Assembly (NCBI GenBank): GCA_946482545.1
Contig: CAMLRX010000022.1
Coordinates: 1 to 45,580, forward strand
DNA from: an uncultured Flavihumibacter sp.
GTDB lineage: Bacteria > Bacteroidota > Bacteroidia > Chitinophagales > Chitinophagaceae
Length of the DNA stretch: 45,580 nucleotides
Reading direction: 5' to 3'
The position numbers and the translations under genes were made by a program. Below, in pieces: positions 22,524 to 31,500 of the stretch (positions are counted from its first letter, which is position 1; every line of letters begins with the position of its first letter). The notes below the pieces were generated by a model that was not told the origin of the DNA, searched no databases, and saw nothing but the letters and a program-made list of their open reading frames with translations.

Positions 22524-25295
22524 CTACTTCTTCATTTTCTCCGTGTATTTCACGCCTTCTTCAATCCATTTCGGAGCGGGCTTGCCCAGCAGGTAATGGT
22601 TGAAGAATTCGAATTGCCTTTTCTGGTAATCGATCTGGTTTTCCTTTTTGGCCAGGCCATGGTTTTCGTCGGCATACACCAGCATGATGTGTGGTTTCTG
22701 CATCCTGCGCATGGTGCCGTACATTTCAATACCCTGGTGCCAGTCAACAGCGCCGTCCTTGTCTCCGAAGGCAACCATCAGCGGCGTATTGATGTTCTTC
22801 GCCTGGAACATGGGGGAGTTGCGGATATGCTCTTCCATCCTGTCGTACCAGGGACCATCAAAGCGGCCTTGTGAGGTCTCGAAGATTTTCTGGTCGGGAA
22901 CGCCGTTGTTCCAGTAAATGCTCATCGACATGCTGATCAGGTCAGTTAAAGGCGCGCCGGCAATGGCTGCTTTGAAGAGATTTGTTTGGGTGATGATGAA
23001 AGAAGTCTGGTACGCGCCCCAACTGTGGCCCATTAAACCAACTTTGTTTTCATCGATCATGCCTGTTTTTAAAACTTCTTCCACGGCGGGCACAACACAG
23101 TTCACGGCCGACATACCGGGTTCGTTGATATCGTAAACGATATCCGGGCGGAAAATGAAATAACCGTTGGTTGTGAAGTTGGTGGTATTGTACGCGCTTC
23201 TTTCGTTGGGAGCAGTATAGCCATGCAAGGTGTTGGACAGGATCTCATAGATGTACACCACCATCGGATATTTTTTTCCGGGCTGGTAATCGGCAGGGTA
23301 GAAGAGGGCACCCTGGAGCTTCTGGCCTTTCTTATTGGTGAAATTCACCAGTTCACTTTTGCCCCAGGCATAATCTTTCTGCTGCGGATTGGTAGTAGCC
23401 ACCACGGTACTCTTCTTCCAATCGCCATTCACGGCCACCACGGAAGGTGATTCGCTGAAAGTTTGCTGCAGGTAGGCATACACGTCGGCATCTTTTGCTT
23501 TGGTGAGTCTGCTTATGGCTTTGTCTGCATATACCAGTTCCTGCACCTGGCTTTTGTTCAGTTGGTAGAAACCGCTTCGCTTTGTTTTATCGCCATACGC
23601 AGAGAGCATGATGGGTTTTGATTCATCGAAATACTCATTTTCTGTATCTGTGCGTACAACGCGGAAAACTACCTCGTCTTTTTCACCGCTGGTAAGTTTT
23701 CTTGTTTTTTTGCCATCGGCCTGGAGCGCGTAGATATTGTATTCATCGTACACCAGCAGGTCTTTGTCGCCTTTTGTCCAGCCAGCCATACCGAAAGGAG
23801 GTTTGGTGGCGGGGTGATCATCCTGGGTATTCCAGAAAGCCGTTTTGATGTCGCCGCTCAGGTTCCTGTGCTGGTTTTGCTGCACATCGTACACCCACCA
23901 GTTCTTATCGGCGAAGTAGGTCAGGTATTTACCATCGGGTGAGGAACTGAAGCCTGTGTAATATCCGGCGAGTTTCTTTTCTCCCAGCAATTTACGTGTG
24001 CCGGTTTTCAGGTCTACCAGGTAAAAATCGGCGTAATCTTCTTTGAATGCCGGTTTGTATTTAGCATCGTTCATTACAACAGCGATCTTTTGTTTTCCGC
24101 CAATGGTCGCGCGGGGGAAAACACTGTCAGCCACCTGGATGAAGTTCTTTTTATCGAAGTTGTAAACACCGAGGAAGGTGGCGTTTTTATCCTGGTTGTA
24201 GGTGAGTTTCTGGCGGGGTTGAATTTCTTCGTCTTTCCAGTGCCAGATATCAAGCCCTGATGGATTTTTCAGGGAAGAATCCTTTTTAGGGGGCGCTGCC
24301 TTTACAAGGGCCACGGTATCTTTCCTGGTGGAATCTTTTGTGGCGGGGGCTTTCTTTGCCGTGTCCTTTTTAGGTTTTTCGGTCCACTTGTTCAGTCCGA
24401 AGAATACACTGGTGATGTCTTCGCTCAACCCGATATTCGCCGTAGGTACAATTCGCATGTCTTTGGGAAGACCAGCAAGGTCGCTGTTTGAAACCAGGGC
24501 TTGCGTAGGTGTTTTGTACACATTGGTGTACGTGTATATTACACCGGTTTCTTCTTCATGGTCTGGTGATTTCACTGTTTTCATGAAACAAAGCGCATCT
24601 CCGTTTTTTTGCCAGGTGAGCTGACTGAACCTGCAGGTATCGCTTGCCAGCACTTTCAGGGCATAAGTGTTCAGGTTAAACAGTTCCACACTATTGGCTG
24701 CGTCGTTGGCGCCTTCAATAATATAAGCGAGAAAGTCTCCTTTTTTATTGAAAGAGGATGCCGTAACGTTTCCAATGGTGCGCGTAGTACTATCCGCCAG
24801 GTTCCGGAGCAACAGGATGCTTCCTTTTTCCGTATTGCCTTTTGCCGGGTCAAGCGTGATGGCCAGGAATTTGCCATTGTCGCTGAACGAATACCTGCCT
24901 GCGTTTTTGATGGAATATTGTTTGCCTGTAACCAGGTTCATGTAGCCAGTACTGTATTCTACCGGCTTTTTTTGTTCTTCCAGCTTTTCGCTTTCTTTGT
25001 AGGATACGCCAATTCTGTAAGCGATCCATTGGTTGTCGCCGGAAAATACTGGTCCTGAAGCAAAAGCTATGGCATGTTTCTTTTTGGTGAGCAGGTTTTC
25101 GAGGAACAAACTGTCGTTGTCCTTCTGCACCATCACCTGCCAGGCGAGCCATGCACCATTGTTTGAAATGGCGGTAGCACCCAGGCTTTGCCATTTGCCG
25201 TAATCTTCGGGCTTTAACTGTTTTTTCGTTTGAGCGTTACCGGTAATGCCGGCAAGCAGTGCACCTGCCAGTAACAGGCGATAGAATTTTTTCAT
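22524..25295 (-). CDS. Exported S9 family prolyl oligopeptidase-type peptidase
   Basis: A 923-residue serine peptidase with signal peptide (GITGNA before Gln), expected to cleave peptides in the periplasm or at the surface. A long beta-propeller-like N-terminal part follows, containing a Lys/Pro/Ala-rich linker (about 310-350, KKDTAKKAPATKDSTRKD). The alpha/beta hydrolase domain covers the last 270 residues. The likely triad is Ser758 in GHSWGA, Asp847 in FGDKDGAVDW and His879 in DENHG. An ATG five codons earlier (25310) is possible, but MKKFYRLLL is the better signal start. Its stop is three bases beyond the convergent plug gene. Confidence 0.92.
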   Translation of the reverse strand: MKKFYRLLLAGALLAGITGNAQTKKQLKPEDYGKWQSLGATAISNNGAWLAWQVMVQKDNDSLFLENLLTKKKHAIAFASGPVFSGDNQWIAYRIGVSYKESEKLEEQKKPVEYSTGYMNLVTGKQYSIKNAGRYSFSDNGKFLAITLDPAKGNTEKGSILLLRNLADSTTRTIGNVTASSFNKKGDFLAYIIEGANDAANSVELFNLNTYALKVLASDTCRFSQLTWQKNGDALCFMKTVKSPDHEEETGVIYTYTNVYKTPTQALVSNSDLAGLPKDMRIVPTANIGLSEDITSVFFGLNKWTEKPKKDTAKKAPATKDSTRKDTVALVKAAPPKKDSSLKNPSGLDIWHWKDEEIQPRQKLTYNQDKNATFLGVYNFDKKNFIQVADSVFPRATIGGKQKIAVVMNDAKYKPAFKEDYADFYLVDLKTGTRKLLGEKKLAGYYTGFSSSPDGKYLTYFADKNWWVYDVQQNQHRNLSGDIKTAFWNTQDDHPATKPPFGMAGWTKGDKDLLVYDEYNIYALQADGKKTRKLTSGEKDEVVFRVVRTDTENEYFDESKPIMLSAYGDKTKRSGFYQLNKSQVQELVYADKAISRLTKAKDADVYAYLQQTFSESPSVVAVNGDWKKSTVVATTNPQQKDYAWGKSELVNFTNKKGQKLQGALFYPADYQPGKKYPMVVYIYEILSNTLHGYTAPNERSAYNTTNFTTNGYFIFRPDIVYDINEPGMSAVNCVVPAVEEVLKTGMIDENKVGLMGHSWGAYQTSFIITQTNLFKAAIAGAPLTDLISMSMSIYWNNGVPDQKIFETSQGRFDGPWYDRMEEHIRNSPMFQAKNINTPLMVAFGDKDGAVDWHQGIEMYGTMRRMQKPHIMLVYADENHGLAKKENQIDYQKRQFEFFNHYLLGKPAPKWIEEGVKYTEKMKK

Positions 25296-25405
25296 TCGGT
25301 TGCTTTGCATTTTAGTGAAAGATGTATCATTGGTTTGACGGGAAAGATATTTTAAATTGCATCAATGTGGCAAAATTTTGGATGAACGGGCGTAATTTCT
25401 TTATT

Positions 25406-25413
25406 TAGATTTG
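25406..25413 (+). promoter_or_regulatory. -7 element of the Nif3-like/zinc-ribbon operon
   Basis: TAGATTTG is an exact TAnnTTTG, ending 27 bases before the ATG at 25440. The nearest TTG gives a spacing of 25, longer than usual. Confidence 0.5.
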
Positions 25414-25439
25414 AACGGAAGTTTAAAAGGGCGGAAGAT

Positions 25440-26543
25440 ATGGCTACACGAATTAAAGATATAGCGGATTGGCTGGAAATCATAGCGCCTCCGGCACTGC
25501 AGGAAGAATGGGACAATTCCGGACTGCTGACAGGCAACGGAGAAACCATTTGTACCGGGGTTCTGGTGACACTTGACATTACGGAAGCCGTACTGGAGGA
25601 GGCTATTGCCCGGGGATGCAATATGGTGGTGGCGCATCACCCGGTCATTTTTAAAGGATTGAAGAAACTGACCGGCAGCAATTACGTGGAAAGAACAGTC
25701 ATCAAAGCCATCAGGAACGATATCGCGCTTTTTGCCATTCATACCAATATAGACAACCGGATCAATGGTGTGAGCGGACGAATGGCTGATAAACTCGGTC
25801 TGGAAGAACGGAAAGTGTTGCAGCCGATAAAGGGGCTGCTCCGCAAATTATATACTTATGTACCCGCAAGCCACCTGGAGCAGGTAAAAGCAGCTTTGTT
25901 CAACACCGGTGCAGGTACCATAGGGCTGTATGATGAATGCAGTTTTCAGGCGCCTGGAGAGGGAACCTTCCGGGCAATGGAAGGGGCGAATCCTTTCCTT
26001 GGAGAAAAAGGCGTTCGACACCTGGAGCAGGAGCACAAACTGGAAGTGTTGTTTGAATCCTGGAAGGAGGGAGCGGTATTGAAGGCGCTTCGCGCGGCTC
26101 ATCCTTATGAAGAAGTGGCTTATGAGGTGGTACGCCTTGAAAATCAGCATCCTGGAAATGGCGCCGGCATTGTGGGGCAACTCGCCCAGCCGGTTGCGGA
26201 ACAGGAATTTCTTGCCCGGATCAAAAAATCCTTTGGACTAACAGCGGTACGGCACACCCCACTCAGAAACCATGAGGTACGTAGCGTAGCGGTATGTGGC
26301 GGGGCAGGTAGTTTTCTGATTTCCAACGCATTACGTCAGGGAGTTGATTTTTATGTTACCGCTGATGTTAAATACCACGAATTTTTCGGAGCAGAAGGTA
26401 AGATGGTGATCGCGGATATCGGTCATTTTGAAAGTGAACAATTTACCGTAGAATTGCTATATGAAATTTTGCTGAAAAAATTTCCTAACTTTGCCGTCCT
26501 TAAATCGGACGTCATAACAAACCCGATTCAATATTATATATAA
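25440..26543 (+). CDS. Nif3-like dinuclear metal centre hexameric protein
   Basis: A 367-residue cytosolic protein of the Nif3/YbgI family. These proteins form toroidal hexamers with two metals per active site; their reaction is still debated. Metal-binding motifs are visible: WDNSGLL near 24, the HH of VVAHHPVIFKG near 65, and GHFESEQF near the end. This is the long form with an inserted PII-like domain (about 130-240). One base separates its stop from the next ATG, so the two genes are translated from one message. That pairing suggests a shared, unidentified role. Confidence 0.93.
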   Translation: MATRIKDIADWLEIIAPPALQEEWDNSGLLTGNGETICTGVLVTLDITEAVLEEAIARGCNMVVAHHPVIFKGLKKLTGSNYVERTVIKAIRNDIALFAIHTNIDNRINGVSGRMADKLGLEERKVLQPIKGLLRKLYTYVPASHLEQVKAALFNTGAGTIGLYDECSFQAPGEGTFRAMEGANPFLGEKGVRHLEQEHKLEVLFESWKEGAVLKALRAAHPYEEVAYEVVRLENQHPGNGAGIVGQLAQPVAEQEFLARIKKSFGLTAVRHTPLRNHEVRSVAVCGGAGSFLISNALRQGVDFYVTADVKYHEFFGAEGKMVIADIGHFESEQFTVELLYEILLKKFPNFAVLKSDVITNPIQYYI

Positions 26544-26544
26544 T

Positions 26545-27297
26545 ATGGCTACAGTTAAAGAATTCTCCGTTGAGGAAAAATTAGCCTCGCTGATCACACT
26601 GCAGAAGATTGAGTCCAAACTGGACGAAATCAAGATTTTGAAAGGTGAACTTCCCATGGAAGTAAGCGACCTGGAAGATGAGGTGCAGGGCCTTCATGCG
26701 CGCCAGAACCGTATTGAAGAGGAAATCAACGGTATCCAGGAGTTCATCAACACCAAGAAGAACGCCATTACCGAAGCCGATGCGCTGATCCAGAAATACG
26801 AAAAGCAGAGCGCTAACGTAAAGAACAGCCGTGAGTTTGAAGCGATCAACAAGGAGATCGAAATGCAGCAACTGGAAATGAAGCTGGCTGAAAAACACAT
26901 CCGCGACGCCAACGAAGAGGTGGCTGACAAGGCACGCCTGCTGGAAGCCGCGAAAAAACAAATCGCCAACAAAGAAAATACCCTCAAGCATAAGAAAGAG
27001 GAACTCGATAAAATCATCGCCAGCACTGAAAAAGAAGAGACCGCGTTCTCCACTTCCTCCAATGCTGCCCGTGAAAAGGTTGATCCCCGCTTACTGCATT
27101 CCTACGACCGTATCCGCAAGAACTACCGCAATGGCCTCGCCGTTGTGCCTGTTCTCCGCGACGCCTGCGGCGGTTGCTACAATGCGATTCCCCCTCAGCG
27201 CCAGAGTGAGATCCGTCAGCACAAAAAGATCATCGTTTGCGAAAACTGCGGTCGTATCCTCGTTGATTCCGATCTGAACGATTCCGTTGAAGTTTAA
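26545..27297 (+). CDS. Coiled-coil protein with C-terminal C4 zinc ribbon
   Basis: A 250-residue soluble protein. Residues about 15-180 form a long, charged helical hairpin or coiled coil. The end is a C4 zinc ribbon: CGGCYNAIPPQ near 207 and CENCGRIL near 233. This matches the widespread family annotated as C4-type zinc ribbon domain protein, sometimes compared with nucleic-acid-binding or ribosome-associated factors. It directly follows the Nif3-like gene (one-base gap) and precedes a hairpin terminator at 27323-27354. The precise function is not established from sequence. Confidence 0.9.
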   Translation: MATVKEFSVEEKLASLITLQKIESKLDEIKILKGELPMEVSDLEDEVQGLHARQNRIEEEINGIQEFINTKKNAITEADALIQKYEKQSANVKNSREFEAINKEIEMQQLEMKLAEKHIRDANEEVADKARLLEAAKKQIANKENTLKHKKEELDKIIASTEKEETAFSTSSNAAREKVDPRLLHSYDRIRKNYRNGLAVVPVLRDACGGCYNAIPPQRQSEIRQHKKIIVCENCGRILVDSDLNDSVEV

Positions 27298-27322
27298 TAC
27301 CTGTTGCGGTTTTAATATGTTG

Positions 27323-27354
27323 AAGGCCCTTCCGTTGTGAAGGGCTTTTCTTTT
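27323..27354 (+). terminator. Rho-independent terminator of the Nif3-like operon
   Basis: Stem arms AAGGCCCTT (27323-27331) and AAGGGCTTT (27340-27348) pair over nine positions with one G-U pair, followed by TCTTTT. It lies 26 bases after the stop codon. Confidence 0.8.
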
Positions 27355-27355
27355 G

Positions 27356-27533
27356 GAGCCTCACCCCAACCCCTCTCCTTCAGAGAGGGGCTTTAAAACC
27401 TTGTTGTATAACCAGCGATCAAATCGTTAAAATGGTTTCAGGTGGAACAAAATAAACTTCATATTAAGATGTACTTTATCAATTAAATCTGAACATTGCC
27501 CCTCTACCCCGGAGTGAGGGTGGGGTAAGGCCC
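27356..27533. repeat. CCTCACCCCAACCCC-type intergenic repeat, inverted pair
   Basis: Bases 27358-27378 and 27511-27531 are imperfect inverted copies of a CCTCACCCC-type repeat seen in many Bacteroidota intergenic regions. Inside the left copy, CCCCTCTC and GAGAGGGG (27370-27377, 27383-27390) form an eight-pair hairpin with a five-base loop. The sequence between the copies is AT-rich without a gene. Confidence 0.6.
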
Positions 27534-27574
27534 GTTTTTTCACCTATCCCCTCCAACATACCTTCTCAACGACT

Positions 27575-27582
27575 TATATTTG
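27575..27582 (+). promoter_or_regulatory. -7 element directly before recN
   Basis: TATATTTG is an exact TAnnTTTG and ends six bases before the ATG at 27588, predicting a leaderless message. No TTG at the usual spacing. Confidence 0.5.
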
Positions 27583-27587
27583 TGCGT

Positions 27588-29243
27588 ATGCTGCTCAAAC
27601 TTAATATCCGTAACTACGCCATTATAGATGAACTGTCCATCGGTTTTTCTCCGCAACTCAATATCATCACAGGGGAAACCGGGGCGGGTAAATCCATTCT
27701 TATGGGGGCGCTTTCCCTGATTTTGGGCGAAAGGGCCGATACCTCTTATTTGCAGAACCGGGAACAGAAATGTGTGGTGGAAGGCATCTTCCAAACGGGG
27801 GGCAGGAAGGATGTGGCGGCGTTCCTTGAGAACGGGGACCTCGATCCTTCGGATGAACTCATCATCCGCAGGGAAATCAGCACTGCGGGCAAATCGCGCG
27901 CCTTTATCAACGATACGCCCGTTTCACTGGAACAACTGCGCACATTAAGCGCGATGATGGTGGACCTTCATCGGCAATTCGATACGCTTGATATTGGTAA
28001 GGTGGATTTCCAAAGGTCTGTGCTGGATGCGGTAGCTGCAAATGGAGGCCTTAAAGACGCTTATTCGGCCCAATACGCAGAGTGGCAGGCAACGCTCCGC
28101 GAACTGAACAGGTTGCGCAAAGAACAGGAACAGTTCAGCCGCGACCTGGATTACCACCAGTTCCAGTTCAACGAACTGGATGAAATGAATTTCCGTGCCG
28201 ATGAATTGGAAGAAACGGAAGCGGAGCTAAAAATGCTTTCCCAGGCAGAACAGTTACAAGTTGCACTGGCTGCCGTTTGTTATAATTTATCGGAATCTGA
28301 ACAGCCCATCGTGCAGCAATTGAAACAGATGCTGCAACAGGTGCAGGCTTACAGCGATGGATATGCGCCGTTGAAGGAGTTGGTAGATCGGTTACAATCA
28401 GTGCACGTGGAGTTACAGGATATTTCCGGGGAATTCGACCGGCTTCAGGACCATATTAAACACGATCCGCAGCGGTTGTCTTTCCTCAATGAAAGGCTGG
28501 CGGCGGGTTACAGGCTTCAGAAAAAACATGGCGTGAACACCACCGCTGAATTGATCACGATAAAAGATGAACTGGAAAAGAAATTACAGGCTTCTTCAGA
28601 AAATGGCGACCGAATCACCGCCCTGGAAATAAAGGCCGCGAAAGAGGAGACGGCTCTGCGGGCAACCGGGAAGAAGCTGTCTGAAAAACGGCAGGAGGCC
28701 GCAGGTCCGTTTACGAAAGAAGTGAATACTTTACTCACACAAGTGGGGATGCCCAATGCCCTGCTGAAGCTGAGCCTGACACCATGCGAGCCCGAGCCGC
28801 AAGGCATGGATCAGGTGGAGTTTCTTTTCGATGCCAATAAAAGCGGCCGTTTTGAACCCGTGCGCAAAGTGGCTTCCGGTGGTGAGTTGAGCCGACTGAT
28901 GCTGTGCATCAAATCACTGGTGGCCGGATCGATGGACCTGCCCACGATGATTTTTGATGAGATCGATACCGGTATTTCAGGAGAAGCCGCCAAACAGGTT
29001 GGGGTCATTCTCCGCCAACTGGCCACCCAAAGGCAGGTGCTCTGCATAACCCACCAGCCGCAGATCGCAGGCAAGGCCCATGCGCACTACTTTGTTTACA
29101 AGGAAACCAGGAACAACCAGGTACGCACCAATATACGCTTACTGGGCGCAGAAGAAAGGGTAAACGCCATTGCCCAGATGCTGAGCGGAGAAACACCTAC
29201 AGCCGCGGCCATTGAAAACGCAAGGGAATTGGTGAATTCTTAA
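27588..29243 (+). CDS. recN: DNA repair protein RecN
   Basis: A 551-residue SMC-like ATPase that acts in repair of double-strand breaks. The Walker A motif GETGAGKS is at 29-36. A long central coiled coil (about 160-360) is interrupted by a hinge-like region. The C-terminal ATPase half carries ASGGELSRLMLCIK and the Walker B MIFDEIDTGISG. Length and domain order are normal. A GTG two codons upstream also opens the frame but overlaps the -7 element, so ATG at 27588 is preferred. Confidence 0.96.
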   Translation: MLLKLNIRNYAIIDELSIGFSPQLNIITGETGAGKSILMGALSLILGERADTSYLQNREQKCVVEGIFQTGGRKDVAAFLENGDLDPSDELIIRREISTAGKSRAFINDTPVSLEQLRTLSAMMVDLHRQFDTLDIGKVDFQRSVLDAVAANGGLKDAYSAQYAEWQATLRELNRLRKEQEQFSRDLDYHQFQFNELDEMNFRADELEETEAELKMLSQAEQLQVALAAVCYNLSESEQPIVQQLKQMLQQVQAYSDGYAPLKELVDRLQSVHVELQDISGEFDRLQDHIKHDPQRLSFLNERLAAGYRLQKKHGVNTTAELITIKDELEKKLQASSENGDRITALEIKAAKEETALRATGKKLSEKRQEAAGPFTKEVNTLLTQVGMPNALLKLSLTPCEPEPQGMDQVEFLFDANKSGRFEPVRKVASGGELSRLMLCIKSLVAGSMDLPTMIFDEIDTGISGEAAKQVGVILRQLATQRQVLCITHQPQIAGKAHAHYFVYKETRNNQVRTNIRLLGAEERVNAIAQMLSGETPTAAAIENARELVNS

Positions 29244-29296
29244 CGGTATTTGCCCCGATATAGCTATTTTTACGACCTGAATTTAAAGTAAACAAT

Positions 29297-30112
29297 ATGG
29301 GATACAACCTTTTAAAGGGGAAGCGCGGTATCATCACCGGCGCGCTAGATGAAAATTCAATAGCCTGGAAAGTAGCCGAAAAAGCGCACGAAGAAGGTGC
29401 CACATTTGTGCTCACCAACGCGCCTATCGCCATGCGGATGGGAGAGATCAAAAAACTGGCCGAGAAAACAGGCTCCCAGATTATTCCTGCCGATGCGACC
29501 AGTGTTGATGAACTTACTACGCTATTCACCCAATCCCAGGAAGTGCTGGGCGGCAAAATCGACTTTGTGCTGCACTCCATCGGCATGAGTGTGAACATCC
29601 GTAAAAATGTTCCTTACACTGAATCTAACTATGATTATTTCCTGAAAGGAATCGACGTATCTGCCCTTTCGTTCCATAAAATGCTGAGTGTTGCCCGTAA
29701 ACTAGACGCGATCAGCGAATGGGGAAGCGTGGTGGCCCTTACTTACATGGCCGCGCAACGTACCTTCCCGTTCTATACCGATATGGCCGATATCAAAGCC
29801 ATGCTGGAATCCATCGCCCGTAGCTTCGGCTACCATTATGGCCTGGAAAAGAAAGTGCGCATCAATACCGTATCCCAATCGCCTACCAAGACAACTGCCG
29901 GTACAGGTATTAAAGGATTTGGTGATTTCTACGACTACGCCAATGCGATAGCGCCCCTGGGCAACGCCACCGCTGAAGATTGCGCGAACTATTGTATTAC
30001 ACTCTTCTCCGATCTTACAAAAATGGTGACTATGCAGAATCTCTTCCACGACGGCGGCTATTCCAATACCGGCGTGAGCAACGAAGTGATGCAGAAGCTC
30101 GGAGTAGAATAA
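29297..30112 (+). CDS. fabI: Enoyl-[acyl-carrier-protein] reductase (NADH), FabI
   Basis: A 271-residue enzyme that catalyses the last step of each fatty acid elongation cycle, reducing trans-2-enoyl-ACP. The altered nucleotide-binding start KGKRGIITGALDENSIAW (7-24) is FabI-like. The active-site set Tyr150, Tyr160 and Lys167 corresponds to Tyr146, Tyr156 and Lys163 of E. coli FabI. HSIGMSV is at 93-99. It is the likely target of triclosan-type inhibitors by family. It lies 53 bases after recN; TATTTTTA at 29265 is a weak -7 candidate. A repeat-derived terminator follows. Confidence 0.95.
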   Translation: MGYNLLKGKRGIITGALDENSIAWKVAEKAHEEGATFVLTNAPIAMRMGEIKKLAEKTGSQIIPADATSVDELTTLFTQSQEVLGGKIDFVLHSIGMSVNIRKNVPYTESNYDYFLKGIDVSALSFHKMLSVARKLDAISEWGSVVALTYMAAQRTFPFYTDMADIKAMLESIARSFGYHYGLEKKVRINTVSQSPTKTTAGTGIKGFGDFYDYANAIAPLGNATAEDCANYCITLFSDLTKMVTMQNLFHDGGYSNTGVSNEVMQKLGVE

Positions 30113-30131
30113 GAAATTTTGAATTTTGGAT

Positions 30132-30178
30132 GATGGATTTTGGATGGGGGAACCTAATTCAAAATCCATCTTTTTTTT
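30132..30178 (+). terminator. Repeat-derived Rho-independent terminator of fabI
   Basis: GATGGATTTTG (30132-30142) pairs perfectly with CAAAATCCATC (30160-30170), followed directly by eight T (30171-30178). It lies 19 bases after the fabI stop. The arms are the AT-rich dispersed repeat. Confidence 0.75.
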
Positions 30179-30342
30179 GATGCAGGTGGCCTTATTGTAT
30201 TATCGCACACTATTTCAATCGGAAGATTGTTTGCATTGAATCCTGATTGGGCTAAATGGTTATTATTGAATTTCTGGCTAGCCCAACAATGCATTATCCA
30301 AAATTCAAAATCCAGAATTATTCCTTCCTTTTGCAAAAATAA

Positions 30343-30381
30343 TAAGCGTGTATACCTGCTTAAAACATGTATACACGCTTA
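30343..30381 (-). terminator. Perfect 13-bp hairpin downstream of the DUF2795 gene
   Basis: TAAGCGTGTATAC (30343-30355) and GTATACACGCTTA (30369-30381) form a perfect stem with a 13-base loop. On the minus strand it is followed by TTATTTTTG, so it may end the DUF2795 transcript. It could instead be a protein-binding dyad. Confidence 0.45.
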
Positions 30382-30451
30382 ACAAATAAAAGAGAATGTT
30401 GAATTTCAGGTCACGAAATCATCCATCATTCAACATCCATCATTCAAAATC

Positions 30452-30673
30452 CTAATACTCGTCCTCGTTGAAGAAAAAGTCTTCCTGGGAAGGATAGTCG
30501 GGCCATATATCATCGATCCCTTCATAGATCTCGCCCTCGTCTTCCAGTTCCTGCAGGTTTTCTACCACCTCAATGGGGGCGCCGCTTCTGATGGCATAAT
30601 CTATCAGTTCGTCCTTTGTGGCCGGCCAGGGTGCGTCTTCAAGATACGATGCTAGTTCAAGTGTCCAGAACAT
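30452..30673 (-). CDS. Small acidic DUF2795 protein
   Basis: A 73-residue acidic cytosolic protein. Residues about 3-50 fit the DUF2795 family: WTLELASYLEDAPWPATKDELIDYAIRSG, then VVENLQELEDEG. The C-terminus is an acidic, aromatic tail (FFFNEDEY). The family is found in many bacteria, and its role is unknown to me. It is a single gene with a consensus promoter (30697-30726). Confidence 0.85.
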   Translation of the reverse strand: MFWTLELASYLEDAPWPATKDELIDYAIRSGAPIEVVENLQELEDEGEIYEGIDDIWPDYPSQEDFFFNEDEY

Positions 30674-30696
30674 ATCACTGATTGTTTAATTTTTGG

Positions 30697-30726
30697 CAAA
30701 TGTAATTTTTACAACGAAATATCCAA
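30697..30726 (-). promoter_or_regulatory. Promoter of the DUF2795 gene
   Basis: On the minus strand, TTG (30726-30724), 19 bases, then TACATTTG (30704-30697) give a full -33/-7 match, with a leader of about 20 bases. Confidence 0.7.
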
Positions 30727-30831
30727 ATCAAATGTTGAAAGAACGGTATTAGTGTTTTCCTAAAACCGGTGTTTTCCACATTTAAACGGGTAAATGTGCA
30801 TTCCCATTTTATTTTTTGATGCTGGAACCCT

Positions 30832-30839
30832 TAATTTCG
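30832..30839 (+). promoter_or_regulatory. -7-like element directly before an ABC ATPase gene
   Basis: TAATTTCG has the same T-to-C change as the rlmI element and ends five bases before the ATG at 30844. Confidence 0.4.
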
Positions 30840-30843
30840 TTGC

Positions 30844-31500
30844 ATGCTCAGCGCCCGAAACATTAAACGTTCATTTGGAGATTTATTGGTTCTGAAAGGA
30901 GTGGATATAGATATCCGGCAGGGAGAGATCGCCAGCATTGTCGGGTCTTCCGGTGCGGGGAAAAGTACCCTGCTCCATATTCTGGGTACGCTGGATAAGG
31001 CGGATGAGGGCGAAATTTACCTGGAGGGCCAGCGAATAGACCAGCTTAAAGGTAAAAAACTGTCCGATTTCAGGAACCGGCACATCGGGTTTGTTTTCCA
31101 GTTTCACCACTTGCTCCCCGAGTTCTCCGCATTGGAAAACGTGTGTATCCCCGGTTGGATTTTTAAAGACAAAAGCAAAAAAGAAGTGGAGGCCAGGGCG
31201 AAATCGCTCCTGGAAAAACTTGGATTGGGGCATCGCCTGGAGAACAAGCCCGCGGCATTGTCTGGCGGTGAACAGCAACGTGTTGCCGTAGCCAGGGCAC
31301 TAATCAACAATCCGGCAATCGTTTTTGCCGACGAGCCCACGGGAAACCTTGATTCAGCCAATGCCAGGGAATTGCATCAGTTGTTCTTCGATCTGAAAAA
31401 TGAGTTCAATCAAACTTTCCTTGTGGTTACGCACAACGAAGAACTTGCCCAGATGAGCGACCGCGTGCTGCACATGAAAGACGGGCTCATGGCCCCTTAA
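30844..31500 (+). CDS. LolD-type ABC transporter ATP-binding protein
   Basis: A 218-residue ATPase subunit of the MacB/LolD/FtsE type. The Walker A motif GSSGAGKST is at 34-42. The Q-loop region follows, then the signature LSGGEQQRV, Walker B IVFADEP, and H-loop VVTH. By family it would power lipoprotein release (LolCDE) or a MacB-like exporter, but no permease gene is next to it. Its last codon overlaps the stop of the convergent adenosyltransferase gene (shared TTAA at 31497-31500). Confidence 0.88.
   Translation: MLSARNIKRSFGDLLVLKGVDIDIRQGEIASIVGSSGAGKSTLLHILGTLDKADEGEIYLEGQRIDQLKGKKLSDFRNRHIGFVFQFHHLLPEFSALENVCIPGWIFKDKSKKEVEARAKSLLEKLGLGHRLENKPAALSGGEQQRVAVARALINNPAIVFADEPTGNLDSANARELHQLFFDLKNEFNQTFLVVTHNEELAQMSDRVLHMKDGLMAP

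Larger units (their letters stand above)
30113..30451. repeat. Intergenic cluster of AT-rich repeats and hairpins after fabI
   Basis: Copies of the ATTCAAAATCCA/TTGAATTTTGAAT repeat lie at about 30113-30178, 30296-30320 and 30393-30450. Between them is a perfect 13-base inverted repeat (30343-30355 and 30369-30381) containing GTATAC. No gene is supported in these 339 bases. Confidence 0.65.
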
